DNA from: Prochlorococcus sp. AG-409-J16
Lineage (GTDB): Bacteria; Cyanobacteriota; Cyanobacteriia; PCC-6307; Cyanobiaceae
Assembly (NCBI GenBank): GCA_003215655.1
Contig: QCKB01000007.1
Location: 36,862-100,861, forward strand
DNA length: 64,000 bases
Direction of reading: 5' to 3'
Numbering within the stretch: the stretch's first letter is position 1; the number at the start of each line of letters is the position of its first letter. The notes under the pieces were generated by a model. It saw only the letters and a list, made by a program, of their open reading frames with translations. It had not been told where the DNA came from and made no database searches. The position numbers and the translations under genes are program-made. This document shows positions 27,468-36,762 of this stretch, one piece after another.

Positions 27468-27606
27468 TGGCTATTCATTAGCTTCAGAAACACTTGATGA
27501 GGGGAAAGTCCTTTCAGCCACAAGTTAAGTGGAGAATAAGGCTTCGCAAAACTAAACACTGCGACATAAGCTCACCTTCATATCAATCTATTCCGTCAAA
27601 TACTTT

Positions 27607-29031
27607 ATGGCTAATTTCGAGAAGCTAAAAGCCCCAAGTGAAGGCGAAGCAATTAAATTTGTTGATGCCAAACCCATTGTTCCTAACAACCCAATCATTC
27701 CTTTTATCCGTGGCGATGGGACTGGTGTTGATATTTGGCCTGCAACTCAAAAAGTTCTTGATGCAGCCGTAGAAAAGGCATATGGGAATACAAAAAAAAT
27801 CAAATGGTTCAAGATCTATGCAGGCGATGAAGCATGCGAACTCTATGGAACTTACCAATACCTTCCAAAGGACACCATTGAAGCTATAAGGGAGTATGGA
27901 GTTGCGATAAAAGGCCCATTAACAACACCTATTGGCGGTGGTATTCGATCATTAAATGTTGCTTTACGGCAAACTTTTGATTTGTACTCTTGTGTAAGAC
28001 CCTGTCGTTTTTATAAGGGAACACCAAGTCCTCACAAACGTCCCCAAGATCTCGATGTCATTGTTTATAGAGAAAATACCGAAGACATCTATATGGGAGT
28101 CGAATGGGAAGCAGATGACCCAATAGGCATAGCACTACGAGAGCACCTCAACTCTGTTGTAATTCCTGCGAATGGAAAGCTAGGGAGCCGACAAATACCT
28201 GAGGGTTCTGGAATCGGGATCAAGCCTGTCAGCAAAAAAGGAAGTCAAAGACACATTCGTAAAGCAATTGAACACGCACTCAAGCTTGAAGGCAAAAAAC
28301 GACATGTAACTTTGGTCCATAAAGGCAATATCATGAAATTTACTGAAGGATCTTTTCGAGATTGGGGTTACGAATTAGCTACGAGTGAGTTTCGGGAAGT
28401 ATGTATTACAGAAAGAGAAAGTTGGATATTAGAAAACATTGAAAAACAACCCAAACTTTCTATAGAAGAAAATGCGAGAATGATTGACCCAGGTTACGAT
28501 TCGCTTACTCCAACAAAAAAAGAATCTGTATGTTGTGAGGTCTCAGATGTATTAAACCTGATAGGTGAAAGCCATGGAAAAGGCAAGTGGAAAGAAATGG
28601 TAATGATTGATGACCGTATTGCAGATAGCATCTTCCAACAAATACAAACAAGACCACAAGAGTACTCAATTCTTGCAACATTGAACCTAAATGGTGACTA
28701 TATATCTGATGCCGCTGCCGCAATAGTGGGCGGCCTTGGCATGGCACCAGGTGCAAATATTGGTGACAACGCAGCAATCTTTGAGGCAACCCATGGGACT
28801 GCACCAAAACATGCGGGCCTAGATCGAATTAACCCTGGTTCAGTCATACTTAGTGGTGTAATGATGCTTGAATTTCTTGGTTGGCAAGAAGCTGCTGACT
28901 TAATAACTAATGGGCTTAGCAGATCAATTGAAGAAGCTATAGTGACATATGATTTAGCAAGATTAATGGAGCCACCTGTTAAGCCAACAACATGTAGTGG
29001 TTTTGCTGATTCAATAATTAACAAATTTTAA
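27607..29031 (+). CDS. icd: NADP-dependent isocitrate dehydrogenase
   Basis: Oxidatively decarboxylates isocitrate to 2-oxoglutarate, the carbon skeleton for ammonia assimilation, which is the end of this branch in cyanobacteria. 474 residues, the cyanobacterial length. Seen: IPFIRGDGTGVDIWPAT, GPLTTPIGGGIRSLNVALRQ, the substrate block YRENTEDIYMG, LVHKGNIMKFTEG, DRIADSIFQQ, NGDYISDAAAAIVGGLG and the cofactor motif EATHGTAPKHAG. ATG start. The 161 bases to glcF contain nothing I can name. NAD-type enzymes and isopropylmalate dehydrogenases are relatives but shorter. Confidence 0.97.
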   Translation: MANFEKLKAPSEGEAIKFVDAKPIVPNNPIIPFIRGDGTGVDIWPATQKVLDAAVEKAYGNTKKIKWFKIYAGDEACELYGTYQYLPKDTIEAIREYGVAIKGPLTTPIGGGIRSLNVALRQTFDLYSCVRPCRFYKGTPSPHKRPQDLDVIVYRENTEDIYMGVEWEADDPIGIALREHLNSVVIPANGKLGSRQIPEGSGIGIKPVSKKGSQRHIRKAIEHALKLEGKKRHVTLVHKGNIMKFTEGSFRDWGYELATSEFREVCITERESWILENIEKQPKLSIEENARMIDPGYDSLTPTKKESVCCEVSDVLNLIGESHGKGKWKEMVMIDDRIADSIFQQIQTRPQEYSILATLNLNGDYISDAAAAIVGGLGMAPGANIGDNAAIFEATHGTAPKHAGLDRINPGSVILSGVMMLEFLGWQEAADLITNGLSRSIEEAIVTYDLARLMEPPVKPTTCSGFADSIINKF

Positions 29032-29192
29032 ACCAATCCAACTAACTGTCTGAATATTAATACAGCCAAAATAATAAAAAGATTGTTTTAATTTATCCTA
29101 CAAAGTCGTTGAATCGCACTATAAAATAAAATAATCAATTCATCTTGAGAGGGATCTGGTCTTGAACAAAATTAAAAAAGGAAACACACCGA

Positions 29193-30551
29193 ATGAGCTC
29201 TAATGATCTAACAACTAATAAGAGGCCTAGCGAAACCAATCAGAAATGGAACGCTGTTGCAGACCCTTGCGTGCATTGTGGTTTCTGTCTACCAACTTGT
29301 GCAAGCTACAGAGTCCTTGGCACAGAAATGGATTCTCCAAGAGGAAGAATTCATACATTAAAGGCTATTGAAAACGGAGAAATTAAACTTGATAGCACAG
29401 TTACTAGCCATTTCGATACCTGCTTAGGTTGCTTTGCATGTGTAACAGCATGTCCATCAGGTGTACGTTATGACCAAATAATTGAAGCCGCCCGCCCACT
29501 CTTAAATCAACCTGGACTCCGAACTCCCTGCGATAACTTTTTTAGAGCTCTTTTGCTAAAACTTTTACCCTATCCGCAAAGACTAAGAGCAGTTCTTCAA
29601 ACTGTAAGAGCATATTCAGGATCAACAATTCAAGATGTGGCTAGAGGGTTAGGAATCATTCGATTATTTGGGCCACAAATAGAAGCCATGGAAGCTTTAT
29701 TACCAACGCTAAGTAAAGAAAGCTTTAAAGATTCTTTCCCAATCATTAATCGAGCCCATGGAGAAACACGAGGCAGGGTTGGACTAGTACTTGGCTGCGT
29801 ACAAAGGTGCTTTGACCCATCAGTAAATCAAGCAACAATTGCGGTTTTACAAGCAAATGGATGGGAAGTAATCATCCCTAAAAATCAAGGTTGTTGTGGA
29901 GCAGTAGCCCATCACCAAGGACAAATGGAACAAACTAAATTGTTAGCCAAAGAGCTCATCAAAAGCTTCTCATCTGTCATTCGAGAAAATCTTCCTGCAG
30001 AAGAGAAGCCTCTAGAGGCTGTTTTAGTCGCAGCATCTGGATGTGGTCACACCATGAAAGCTTTTAAGGCAATAACCGAAAACGAAGAAAGCTTCGATGC
30101 ACCAGTCTTTGATGTCCACGAATTTCTATTCCAAAAAGGCCTGAGCTCTAGCTTCCATAAGACACTGAAACCCTTACTTCACAAAGATGGAACTCCTTCA
30201 AACTCACATAACCCAATTTCTGTGGTCTATCACGATGCCTGCCACATGATCCATGGACAAGGAATCTCTAAGGAGCCGAGACAACTCTTACAAAAGATCC
30301 CTCATCTAATAATTAAAGAAGTCCAAGAGCCAGGAGTATGCTGCGGAAGCGCTGGAATCTATAACCTTGTTCAACCAAAAGAAGCAGCTGAACTTGGCCA
30401 AATTAAGACAAAAGATCTAACTGGAACAGGTGCTGAAATTATCTTGAGTGCCAATATTGGCTGTACTCTCCAAATACGTAGACATATAAATAAGAACTTG
30501 TTAGTAGCGCATCCCATGCAAATACTTGCACAATCAGCAGGCCTCCATTAA
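29193..30551 (+). CDS. glcF: glycolate oxidase iron-sulfur subunit
   Basis: 452 residues. Two [4Fe-4S] motifs, CVHCGFCLPTC (about 27-37) and CLGCFACVTACPSG (about 78-90), followed by two CCG domains (QGCCGAVAHH about 235 and GVCCGSAGIYN about 390) that are hallmarks of GlcF/LldE-type subunits. With the flavin subunits it passes electrons from photorespiratory glycolate to the membrane chain. ATG start at 29193. The last 18 bases overlap the convergent kinase-family gene; glcE lies beyond that gene on the same strand. The GlcD subunit is not in this window. Confidence 0.94.
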   Translation: MSSNDLTTNKRPSETNQKWNAVADPCVHCGFCLPTCASYRVLGTEMDSPRGRIHTLKAIENGEIKLDSTVTSHFDTCLGCFACVTACPSGVRYDQIIEAARPLLNQPGLRTPCDNFFRALLLKLLPYPQRLRAVLQTVRAYSGSTIQDVARGLGIIRLFGPQIEAMEALLPTLSKESFKDSFPIINRAHGETRGRVGLVLGCVQRCFDPSVNQATIAVLQANGWEVIIPKNQGCCGAVAHHQGQMEQTKLLAKELIKSFSSVIRENLPAEEKPLEAVLVAASGCGHTMKAFKAITENEESFDAPVFDVHEFLFQKGLSSSFHKTLKPLLHKDGTPSNSHNPISVVYHDACHMIHGQGISKEPRQLLQKIPHLIIKEVQEPGVCCGSAGIYNLVQPKEAAELGQIKTKDLTGTGAEIILSANIGCTLQIRRHINKNLLVAHPMQILAQSAGLH

Positions 30552-31898
30552 ACGCCATGCATCCAATAAAGTACTTCTAGTTCCTAAGTTCCCTGGAAAG
30601 GTAATTATAGGATAATTAGTTAAGCCTCGTTTCTTTAAAGGTTTAACTAATGATAAACCTGGCAATAATTGGCCCTCCAGGTTAACCACTTTTAAATTAA
30701 GCCCTTCAGAAAGTAATACATGTGTAGTAATCCCTCCTTTGCTTATTAAATAGCCCAATCTCGAATCAAAAGTAGCTGTAATTTGAGCGATTAAAAGAGC
30801 TAAAAAATTTCCAAAAGATAACTTTGAGTTAGATGTAGAAAAAGATATTTCTCTACGACTCGTAAAAAGAACTGGCGTCTTTCCATTTAGCAATGACTCA
30901 TTAATTAAAGTCAGCCAGGTTTTCTTTAAATCTGGCAAAAAGAGTTCAAGATCCCCATTTTCAAAGGCCTTTCCAATGTCTTCTAATTGAAGTTCAATAC
31001 CAACGCAATCCGTATTTTCAAACAAGCACTCCAACTGAGAGTTAGCAAGAGGCATGTAAGAACCAACAACCACCATCCCTGGCATAGCAAGGCCAGTTTG
31101 TTGATCTCTTCGGCGAAGTCTCGACAAAGCATTAACAGATAAAAGTTGTGGATCCACCTCAGCCAAAGCATTGATCAAACTTGCTGCTGAGCGGAAAAGA
31201 AAACGTTTATGTCCATGTAGATGCAACTTCCTCAAAGCTTTAGATAAAGCTTGCAGGTGTTGAGGGCACGCAGCATCAACAATTACCGACTGGTTTTGAG
31301 AAAGCAAAAGGAGCCAATCTTCAAGTTCCTGCATGCCTTCACAACTCTGTCCTGCCTTTTCAAGCTGCTCAAGGTTTAGCCGCATCACATTTTCTTTGCT
31401 AATGCATCCGGCACTTTTTTCCTCTAACCAACACGCAAGATCACTTGTGGAATATCCAAACACCTGATCTTTCGCAAATGGCGTTGTATGGACTTCGATA
31501 CCATTTAAAAAATGAACACCACCAATAGTTGTTCGACCACCTTCAAAAAATGCAGGGACATGAAAGGTTGCATCAAAAGGACCAAACTCTCGGCCAATTA
31601 CTTGTGGCTCAAGAAACCCATGTCCTCTCAATGTGGAATCGCCGCGACTAACTAACAACAAATCCTTAAGTCTTATCCCCTCCGCTGTCATAGCCTTTTT
31701 TAAATTAGAGCAAATCTCTTGATTACGCTCAGCAGCCATCTCAGGTAACAAGGCGCGTGTATTTGCTAGGACAAAGAACAAAGGAGAAGTATTCCTCAAA
31801 GCACCACGAAGAGCTTCTACGTCCCAATTAAGAAGAAGAGAGCAACTATGAACAGTTTGAGAACCTGTCGGATCATCATCAATCACAACTATCTTCAT
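30534..31898 (-). CDS. four-carbon acid sugar kinase-family protein (DUF1537)
   Basis: 454 residues. N-terminal part has DDDPTGSQTVH (D7-H16) and SRGDSTLRGH with FVPAFFEGGRT, the DUF1537 marks; the C-terminal part has SKGGITTHVLL and LLPGLSLVKP with NLGT, the nucleotide-binding half of the family. Members phosphorylate D-threonate, D-erythronate or 3-oxo-tetronates; the family's usual partners (PdxA2, OtnC) are not nearby. Instead it is wedged between glcF and glcE, sharing a start region with glcE and overlapping glcF at the 3' end. It may salvage or dispose of a four-carbon acid made in photorespiration or the Calvin cycle; substrate is inference only. Confidence 0.8.
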   Translation of the reverse strand: MKIVVIDDDPTGSQTVHSCSLLLNWDVEALRGALRNTSPLFFVLANTRALLPEMAAERNQEICSNLKKAMTAEGIRLKDLLLVSRGDSTLRGHGFLEPQVIGREFGPFDATFHVPAFFEGGRTTIGGVHFLNGIEVHTTPFAKDQVFGYSTSDLACWLEEKSAGCISKENVMRLNLEQLEKAGQSCEGMQELEDWLLLLSQNQSVIVDAACPQHLQALSKALRKLHLHGHKRFLFRSAASLINALAEVDPQLLSVNALSRLRRRDQQTGLAMPGMVVVGSYMPLANSQLECLFENTDCVGIELQLEDIGKAFENGDLELFLPDLKKTWLTLINESLLNGKTPVLFTSRREISFSTSNSKLSFGNFLALLIAQITATFDSRLGYLISKGGITTHVLLSEGLNLKVVNLEGQLLPGLSLVKPLKKRGLTNYPIITFPGNLGTRSTLLDAWRLMEAC

Positions 31899-31915
31899 TG
31901 GACGATCGTGCCGTG

Positions 31916-33136
31916 ATGTCTCCTAATCAAACACCTCTATCTGCATTAGAGCCAGTCAGTAAAAAAGTATTGGCAGACCTTTTAAAAGATTTCCATTCAA
32001 ACAAAACCAACTGGCATCCTTGTGGACTGGAAACAAGAGTTGACTGGGGCGCTCCTATACAGTCACCCTCTCAACCTGTGAGCCTCAAGGAGCATAAACG
32101 AATAATTGAACACGCTAAAGATGACCTAACAATCTCTGTTGAAGCTGGACTTCCGCTTGCTGAGCTTCAGGCCGCACTATCTGAACATAATCAATGGCTA
32201 CCAATTGACTGGCCTTGGGGCAGTAGATCATTAGATGATCCAAATAGTGCAGGCACAATTGGAGGGTTAGTCGCTCGAGGTTTATCGGGGGGGTTAAGAC
32301 ATCGATATCTAGGGGTCCGAGATCAAATCATTGGAATAGGTATGCTCCGTAGTGATGGAGTTAGTGGACATAGTGGAGGGAAAGTAGTCAAAAACGTCGC
32401 GGGTTATGACCTAATGCGACTTCTATGTGGCAGCTGGGGCAGCTTGGGGCTAATTACAGAACTTACACTTCGTACACAACCAATCAGAAACGTATATGCA
32501 AGCCTTTTCATCAAAGGGAGTCTCAAGAATCTAGAAGAATTTAGGGCTGAAGTTATACATGCCAGCTTTAGCAATGAATATTTTGACTGGGTAGGTAGCA
32601 ATCAAGCTTGGGAACTACAAATTGGATTGGCAAGCATTACTCATGCCGCGATTAAGGACCAAATTCAAAGACTTAATACAATGGCTAAAGCTCACGATCT
32701 CAATATAGAAAACAACACCTGGGAAGGACCTTTAATAGATGGAAAGTTTCCAGAAAATATATCGAAAAAAACACCCTGGTTATTACGTATTTCTCTTCCA
32801 GCGGCCAATGTTCATAAGTTACTATTCAGCAAAGAGTTAGAACAATTAATTTCTTGGAACTGGCGAATGGCAGCCGGAATTGGAGTGGGCGATGGATGGC
32901 AAAGTAATTTTGAAACAAGTACTCCCATAAATAGTCACCAAGATATCATTAACCTACGTAGATTTATAAGGGAAATAAATGGAAGATTAATGGTTTTAAA
33001 ACAGCCCGATCAAACACTAAACAATTTGCCAGCATGGCTAGATGCGCCTTCTCGGCCACTTATTGAAACCGTAAAAAAAACATTTGACCCTAAAAATCAA
33101 CTTTCAAAAGGTCGTATTCCAGGGGTGGCTAATTAG
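31916..33136 (+). CDS. glcE: glycolate oxidase FAD-binding subunit
   Basis: About 406 residues of the FAD-PCMH type: LPIDWPWGSRSLDDPNSAGTIGG-like and GGLRHRYLGVRDQIIG segments bind FAD, and GGKVVKNVAGYDLMRLLCGSWGSLGLI is the characteristic VAGYD-L block. I start at the ATG at 31916 (MSPNQTP); the open frame also begins with a TTG at 31898, exactly where the opposite-strand kinase gene starts. It partners GlcF and presumably GlcD. The last eight bases overlap the mutarotase-like gene on the other strand. D-lactate and other hydroxyacid oxidases are relatives; glcF nearby favours glycolate. Confidence 0.92.
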   Translation: MSPNQTPLSALEPVSKKVLADLLKDFHSNKTNWHPCGLETRVDWGAPIQSPSQPVSLKEHKRIIEHAKDDLTISVEAGLPLAELQAALSEHNQWLPIDWPWGSRSLDDPNSAGTIGGLVARGLSGGLRHRYLGVRDQIIGIGMLRSDGVSGHSGGKVVKNVAGYDLMRLLCGSWGSLGLITELTLRTQPIRNVYASLFIKGSLKNLEEFRAEVIHASFSNEYFDWVGSNQAWELQIGLASITHAAIKDQIQRLNTMAKAHDLNIENNTWEGPLIDGKFPENISKKTPWLLRISLPAANVHKLLFSKELEQLISWNWRMAAGIGVGDGWQSNFETSTPINSHQDIINLRRFIREINGRLMVLKQPDQTLNNLPAWLDAPSRPLIETVKKTFDPKNQLSKGRIPGVAN

Positions 33137-33989
33137 TCTTCGAAAATTCATATCTACAGCAAAGTTTCTGAGTCTCTCCTGGTGTCAGCACAAATCTCCT
33201 TTCCCCAGTAATCATTGAATTCCTTGGAGATGTCCAAACCTCAAAACAAACCATAGGTCTTGGTGGATCAGTCCAAACCACAACCAAATCCATTGGAGCA
33301 TGGTGTACAAGCTTCAAACAACTTCCGGCTTCGTCATCTAGAAGAGAGGGAAAAGTATCTACTGGATTAATTAAAAGATCAACTCCTTTAGAAAGTTGCG
33401 ACAAATGATCACTAGTTTTCGAATCAATCATATGAATATGGTCGAAACAATTTTCAGGCATACCTTTAAAGGAAGTTTTTGCAAGGCTTTGAACACGAAA
33501 ATACGGGTGTAAGCCAAAGCTATATGGCATAGAGAAATTGCTTTTATTATTAATGTTGATATTTATATTTAATGCTTGAAATGTAGTTTGAACAGTCATT
33601 TCCAAAAGAAATGAGAAAGGAAATATAGATTTAGTTTCTGGAGTGTCTTTCAAAGATAATAGTATTCCTGTTTGATCTTCAAGCTCGCTTATTTGCCATG
33701 GAAGATCTCTAGCGAAACCATGTTGCTTCATGACAAATTTGCCAGTTGAAAGAGGTAATAAATCATCTGGCAAACTTCCACAAATCGGGAAGAGCACTGG
33801 AATCCCCCCCCTAACACTTTTCTGAGGATTAGAAAAACGATCTTGATCAAAGTAAAGCATCTCTTGCCCATTACATGTCCATCCAGCAATAAGGCCTCCC
33901 CTTTCAGGAACAATTCTTAGAGAGTCACCAGTACTAGTGTGGGTATAAAGCCAATGGGGGTAAGGTTTATTTCTCTTTTCAAGAGTCAT
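33129..33989 (-). CDS. aldose/hexose-phosphate mutarotase-like protein
   Basis: About 286 residues from the ATG at 33987-33989; the frame runs a little further to a TTG. A galactose mutarotase-like beta-sandwich is suggested by SVRGGIPVLFPICG, KQHGFARDLPW with the conserved His, SFGLHPYFRV with the second His, and VVWTDPPRPMVCFEVWT near the end carrying a catalytic glutamate. These fit the glucose-6-phosphate 1-epimerase (YeaD) branch better than GalM, but no substrate can be fixed. Convergent with glcE, overlapping eight bases. Confidence 0.8.
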   Translation of the reverse strand: MTLEKRNKPYPHWLYTHTSTGDSLRIVPERGGLIAGWTCNGQEMLYFDQDRFSNPQKSVRGGIPVLFPICGSLPDDLLPLSTGKFVMKQHGFARDLPWQISELEDQTGILLSLKDTPETKSIFPFSFLLEMTVQTTFQALNINININNKSNFSMPYSFGLHPYFRVQSLAKTSFKGMPENCFDHIHMIDSKTSDHLSQLSKGVDLLINPVDTFPSLLDDEAGSCLKLVHHAPMDLVVVWTDPPRPMVCFEVWTSPRNSMITGERRFVLTPGETQKLCCRYEFSKTN

Positions 33990-34046
33990 AATAATTAGGA
34001 AAAGCAAGCCTATAAAATTGTCTTACTCAAACAACCTTTAATTAAT

Positions 34047-34955
34047 TCAAAGGCCTGTCTTTAGCCATTCCAAAAGAGCAGCATTGACCTGATCAGGAAC
34101 CTCATCATGAGGACAATGGCCTGCATCTAGAACAACTTCCTTGGTTCTAGATGGAGCATGCCTAAGGAAGCTTGCTCTTTTCCCTTCTGCATTCATCCAA
34201 GGGTCTCGCTTACCCCAAAGCAAAAGTAAAGGAGAAGTCAACTTTGCAAATAGTTCATCTAAAGGCTGACCTTGCGGTCCCCTCGAATCAAAAACGCTGC
34301 GAAATACCTTAAATGCCCCTGGATCTAAAGAAGGCCTCCTAATTGCTTCTACTAAATCATCATCAACATTTGTTCTATCGATATAAACCTGATTAAGCGT
34401 CCTTCGAATAGTTTCTGGCTTTCTAAGATTTTCGAAGATCACCCGCTGCACTAAAGGGTCTCTCAGCAAACCCCCTCCGAGAGCCTGACGAACTTTCGCA
34501 AACCAACCTTTCGAAGGTCTCTGATCATCACTGAAATAACCTGCTGCATTAAGCAAAACCACACCAGCCGCCTCTGAGCCAAGTTCTGACCCAGCTGCTA
34601 ATGCTGCATATCCACCAAGAGAATTTCCCACAAGAACAGTAGGCCGACCAATTCTTTCTTTGACATAAGCCACAACCTGCTCACGCCAAAGGGATCCTCC
34701 ATAATTCAAATCCGCTGGCTTAGCACTTCGACCAAAACCCAATAAATCTAAAGCATGTACCTCATGAGTAAGCGAAAGTACTGGAATGTTGAATCGCCAA
34801 TGGTCAGTAGATGCTCCAAACCCATGAACCAACAATATTGCTGGGCCCTCTAATGAGCTGCCTGAATCAAGGTTTCTAGGACTATTGCGAACACTATGAA
34901 CTGAATGACCCAAATGGCTCCAAGGAGTATTTGCAGAAGAAGTATCAATAGTCAT
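34047..34955 (-). CDS. alpha/beta hydrolase
   Basis: 302 residues with the fold's oxyanion HGFGAS (44-49), nucleophile elbow GNSLGG (S112), DLLGFGRSAKP, a catalytic acid probably in GKRDPWM, and the last His in DAGHCPHDE near 286. A helical cap lies between (about 150-225). Related cyanobacterial proteins are annotated loosely as hydrolases or haloalkane dehalogenase-like; the substrate is unknown. It lies 92 bases upstream of the antiporter stop... both genes are transcribed leftward and the antiporter gene comes first. Confidence 0.85.
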   Translation of the reverse strand: MTIDTSSANTPWSHLGHSVHSVRNSPRNLDSGSSLEGPAILLVHGFGASTDHWRFNIPVLSLTHEVHALDLLGFGRSAKPADLNYGGSLWREQVVAYVKERIGRPTVLVGNSLGGYAALAAGSELGSEAAGVVLLNAAGYFSDDQRPSKGWFAKVRQALGGGLLRDPLVQRVIFENLRKPETIRRTLNQVYIDRTNVDDDLVEAIRRPSLDPGAFKVFRSVFDSRGPQGQPLDELFAKLTSPLLLLWGKRDPWMNAEGKRASFLRHAPSRTKEVVLDAGHCPHDEVPDQVNAALLEWLKTGL

Positions 34956-35076
34956 TTCAGTAACTTAGAAGATGAATGGAGATGCTAATCACCTCCATTA
35001 AAGACTGCTATTAAATGTTTGATTGGTGTCTTTTAAGTGAGGGTTCTTCAAAGCATGAAGGAATTAAAACTTAAGT

Positions 35077-36450
35077 TCAAACCAAACCAACTGGGTTGGC
35101 CGCTACATCATCAGGAATTTTGTTTCCCCCTCCAGGAGTCTTATCACGAAGTACGAGTCTCAGTAATACTGGCGCCAAGAAAGTAGTACCTATAACCATT
35201 AACAATATTGCTGCCTCAAGAGAAGGAGTTAATAAACCAGCACTCGTCCCTAAGCCAAGGAATATTAGCCCTACTTCACCGCGGGGCATCATGCCTAGAC
35301 CAACTACTAATCGATTAGTAGGTTTATCAATCAAGAAAGACCAACCTGCTGCAATTTTGCCAATTATCGCAATGATCAAAAGGAATCCTGCAATAACTAA
35401 GGCTGAGCGACTGGAAGGATCCAAAGGATTAATAACTGAGAGGTCCATACCAGCCCCTACCAAAACAAAGAAGATAGTTGCAAATAATGAAACCAAAGGC
35501 AAAACAGACTGCTGAATAGCATGATTATTTTTTGAACTACTTAAAATCAAGCCAGCAGCAAAGGCTCCTAAGGCAGCTTCTAGACCAATAGCAGTAGCAA
35601 CAAAACAACTTAAAACAAGTATCACAAACGATGCCACAACAACTGCGCCTGGAGCCTTAAGTCTCTCCAGCAACCAATCAAAAGCTGGTGCAGCTGTTCT
35701 ACTAAGACCAATTGCACCAATGACAAAAACCACTGCCGCTAACACAAGCTTCACTATGGGTGCAATTTCCAAGGATCCGCCTGTAGCGAGTGCAACAACA
35801 ACAGCCAATATCACAATGCCAAGAATGTCATCAAGTACTGCGGCACCAATAACAATCTGTCCCTCTCTGGTTTTCAAATAACCAAGCTCTCCAAAAACAC
35901 TTGCAGTAATTCCAATACTTGTTGCAGTCATAGATGCACCAGCAAAAATAGCTGGAATCAAATCGACTTGAAAAAGAAACATTAAACCGATAGTCCCAAA
36001 AGCAAACGGGAGAATTACCCCGGCCATTGCAACCGTAAAAGCTTGAGCGCCTACAGCAACAAGCTCTTCCAACTCACTCTCCAGTCCAGTCAAGAAAAGC
36101 AATGCATATAAGCCCAACGTTGCTACAGCCTGAAGAGAAGGGAAAGTCTCAAAATAGAGATCTGGCACTGCCTCTGGTGGTATTGAAGCCAAGGAGCTAA
36201 TCAAATGAATAAACCCTCCATTCAATTGAGCAGTTGTATTTGGAGGCATTAATAAATGCAATCCAGAAGCACCAATAACTACTCCTGCAAGCAATTCGCC
36301 CACAATTGTTGGTAAACGCAGCCTTACCAAGACTTCAGCAAGAGTTCTAGCTGCTACAAAAATAAGTAGAAAATTAATAACACCTATTAAGGTCTCGGCC
36401 ACCTCAACCTCATGAGTGGAAAGCACTGAAAACATCGGATGCAAAATCAT
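35077..36450 (-). CDS. cation/proton antiporter, CPA2 family
   Basis: 457 residues with about 12-13 hydrophobic segments over the whole length and no C-terminal TrkA domain. Family marks: RLPTIVGELLAGVVIGASGL near the N-terminus, LLFLTGLESELEEL, ASMTATSIGITASVFGELG, VIGAAVLDDILGIVIL with the paired aspartates of ion exchange (about 203-208), and MMPRGEVGLIFLG. Works in the cytoplasmic or thylakoid membrane, exchanging Na+ or K+ for H+. NapA/KefB-type; which cation cannot be told. Start may be the ATG at 36448 or the second at 36435. Confidence 0.9.
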   Translation of the reverse strand: MILHPMFSVLSTHEVEVAETLIGVINFLLIFVAARTLAEVLVRLRLPTIVGELLAGVVIGASGLHLLMPPNTTAQLNGGFIHLISSLASIPPEAVPDLYFETFPSLQAVATLGLYALLFLTGLESELEELVAVGAQAFTVAMAGVILPFAFGTIGLMFLFQVDLIPAIFAGASMTATSIGITASVFGELGYLKTREGQIVIGAAVLDDILGIVILAVVVALATGGSLEIAPIVKLVLAAVVFVIGAIGLSRTAAPAFDWLLERLKAPGAVVVASFVILVLSCFVATAIGLEAALGAFAAGLILSSSKNNHAIQQSVLPLVSLFATIFFVLVGAGMDLSVINPLDPSSRSALVIAGFLLIIAIIGKIAAGWSFLIDKPTNRLVVGLGMMPRGEVGLIFLGLGTSAGLLTPSLEAAILLMVIGTTFLAPVLLRLVLRDKTPGGGNKIPDDVAANPVGLV

Positions 36451-36626
36451 GGGGGCAATCTTTTTGTCCTTCTAAATTGAACATAAATGACCGAGAAGCC
36501 CCTTTTTAGACCTTCTAGGTTTTTTCGGCAATTTATACCGCAAGTGTTGATCTGAAGTTACGTTCCATCTGCAGCCAAAAGCAGAGGCTACTGTCCAGCG
36601 ATGTTTCTTTGGGAAAGATGAGCTTT

Positions 36627-36646
36627 CTTCATCCATAAAGATGAAG
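36627..36646. repeat. perfect 7-bp hairpin in the antiporter-glgP intergenic region
   Basis: The 312-base gap 36451-36762 separates divergent genes and so must hold both promoters. It carries CTTCATC-cataaa-GATGAAG (36627-36646), a nearby GAAAG/CTTTC pair, and AGCC/GGCT further left. No open frame in it is convincing. These may be leader structure of the glgP mRNA or part of a small RNA; nothing decides. Confidence 0.35.
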
Positions 36647-36762
36647 CCACTACCGATGCAAAGGTGCTGAGAATTTAGTGCCAGCGTTAATTACAAGCAT
36701 AAAAAAGAATTTTCATTCGGACCGTTTTCAAAAGAATTCAATCCCTTCAAACCCAAAGAATC

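Noticed and set aside
27468..27606. Possible cobalamin riboswitch before icd
   Set aside because: The conserved B12-box is not present.
36500..36540. Short hairpin with T-run between antiporter and glgP
   Set aside because: Stem of only four pairs and no gene ends there, as the flanking genes diverge.
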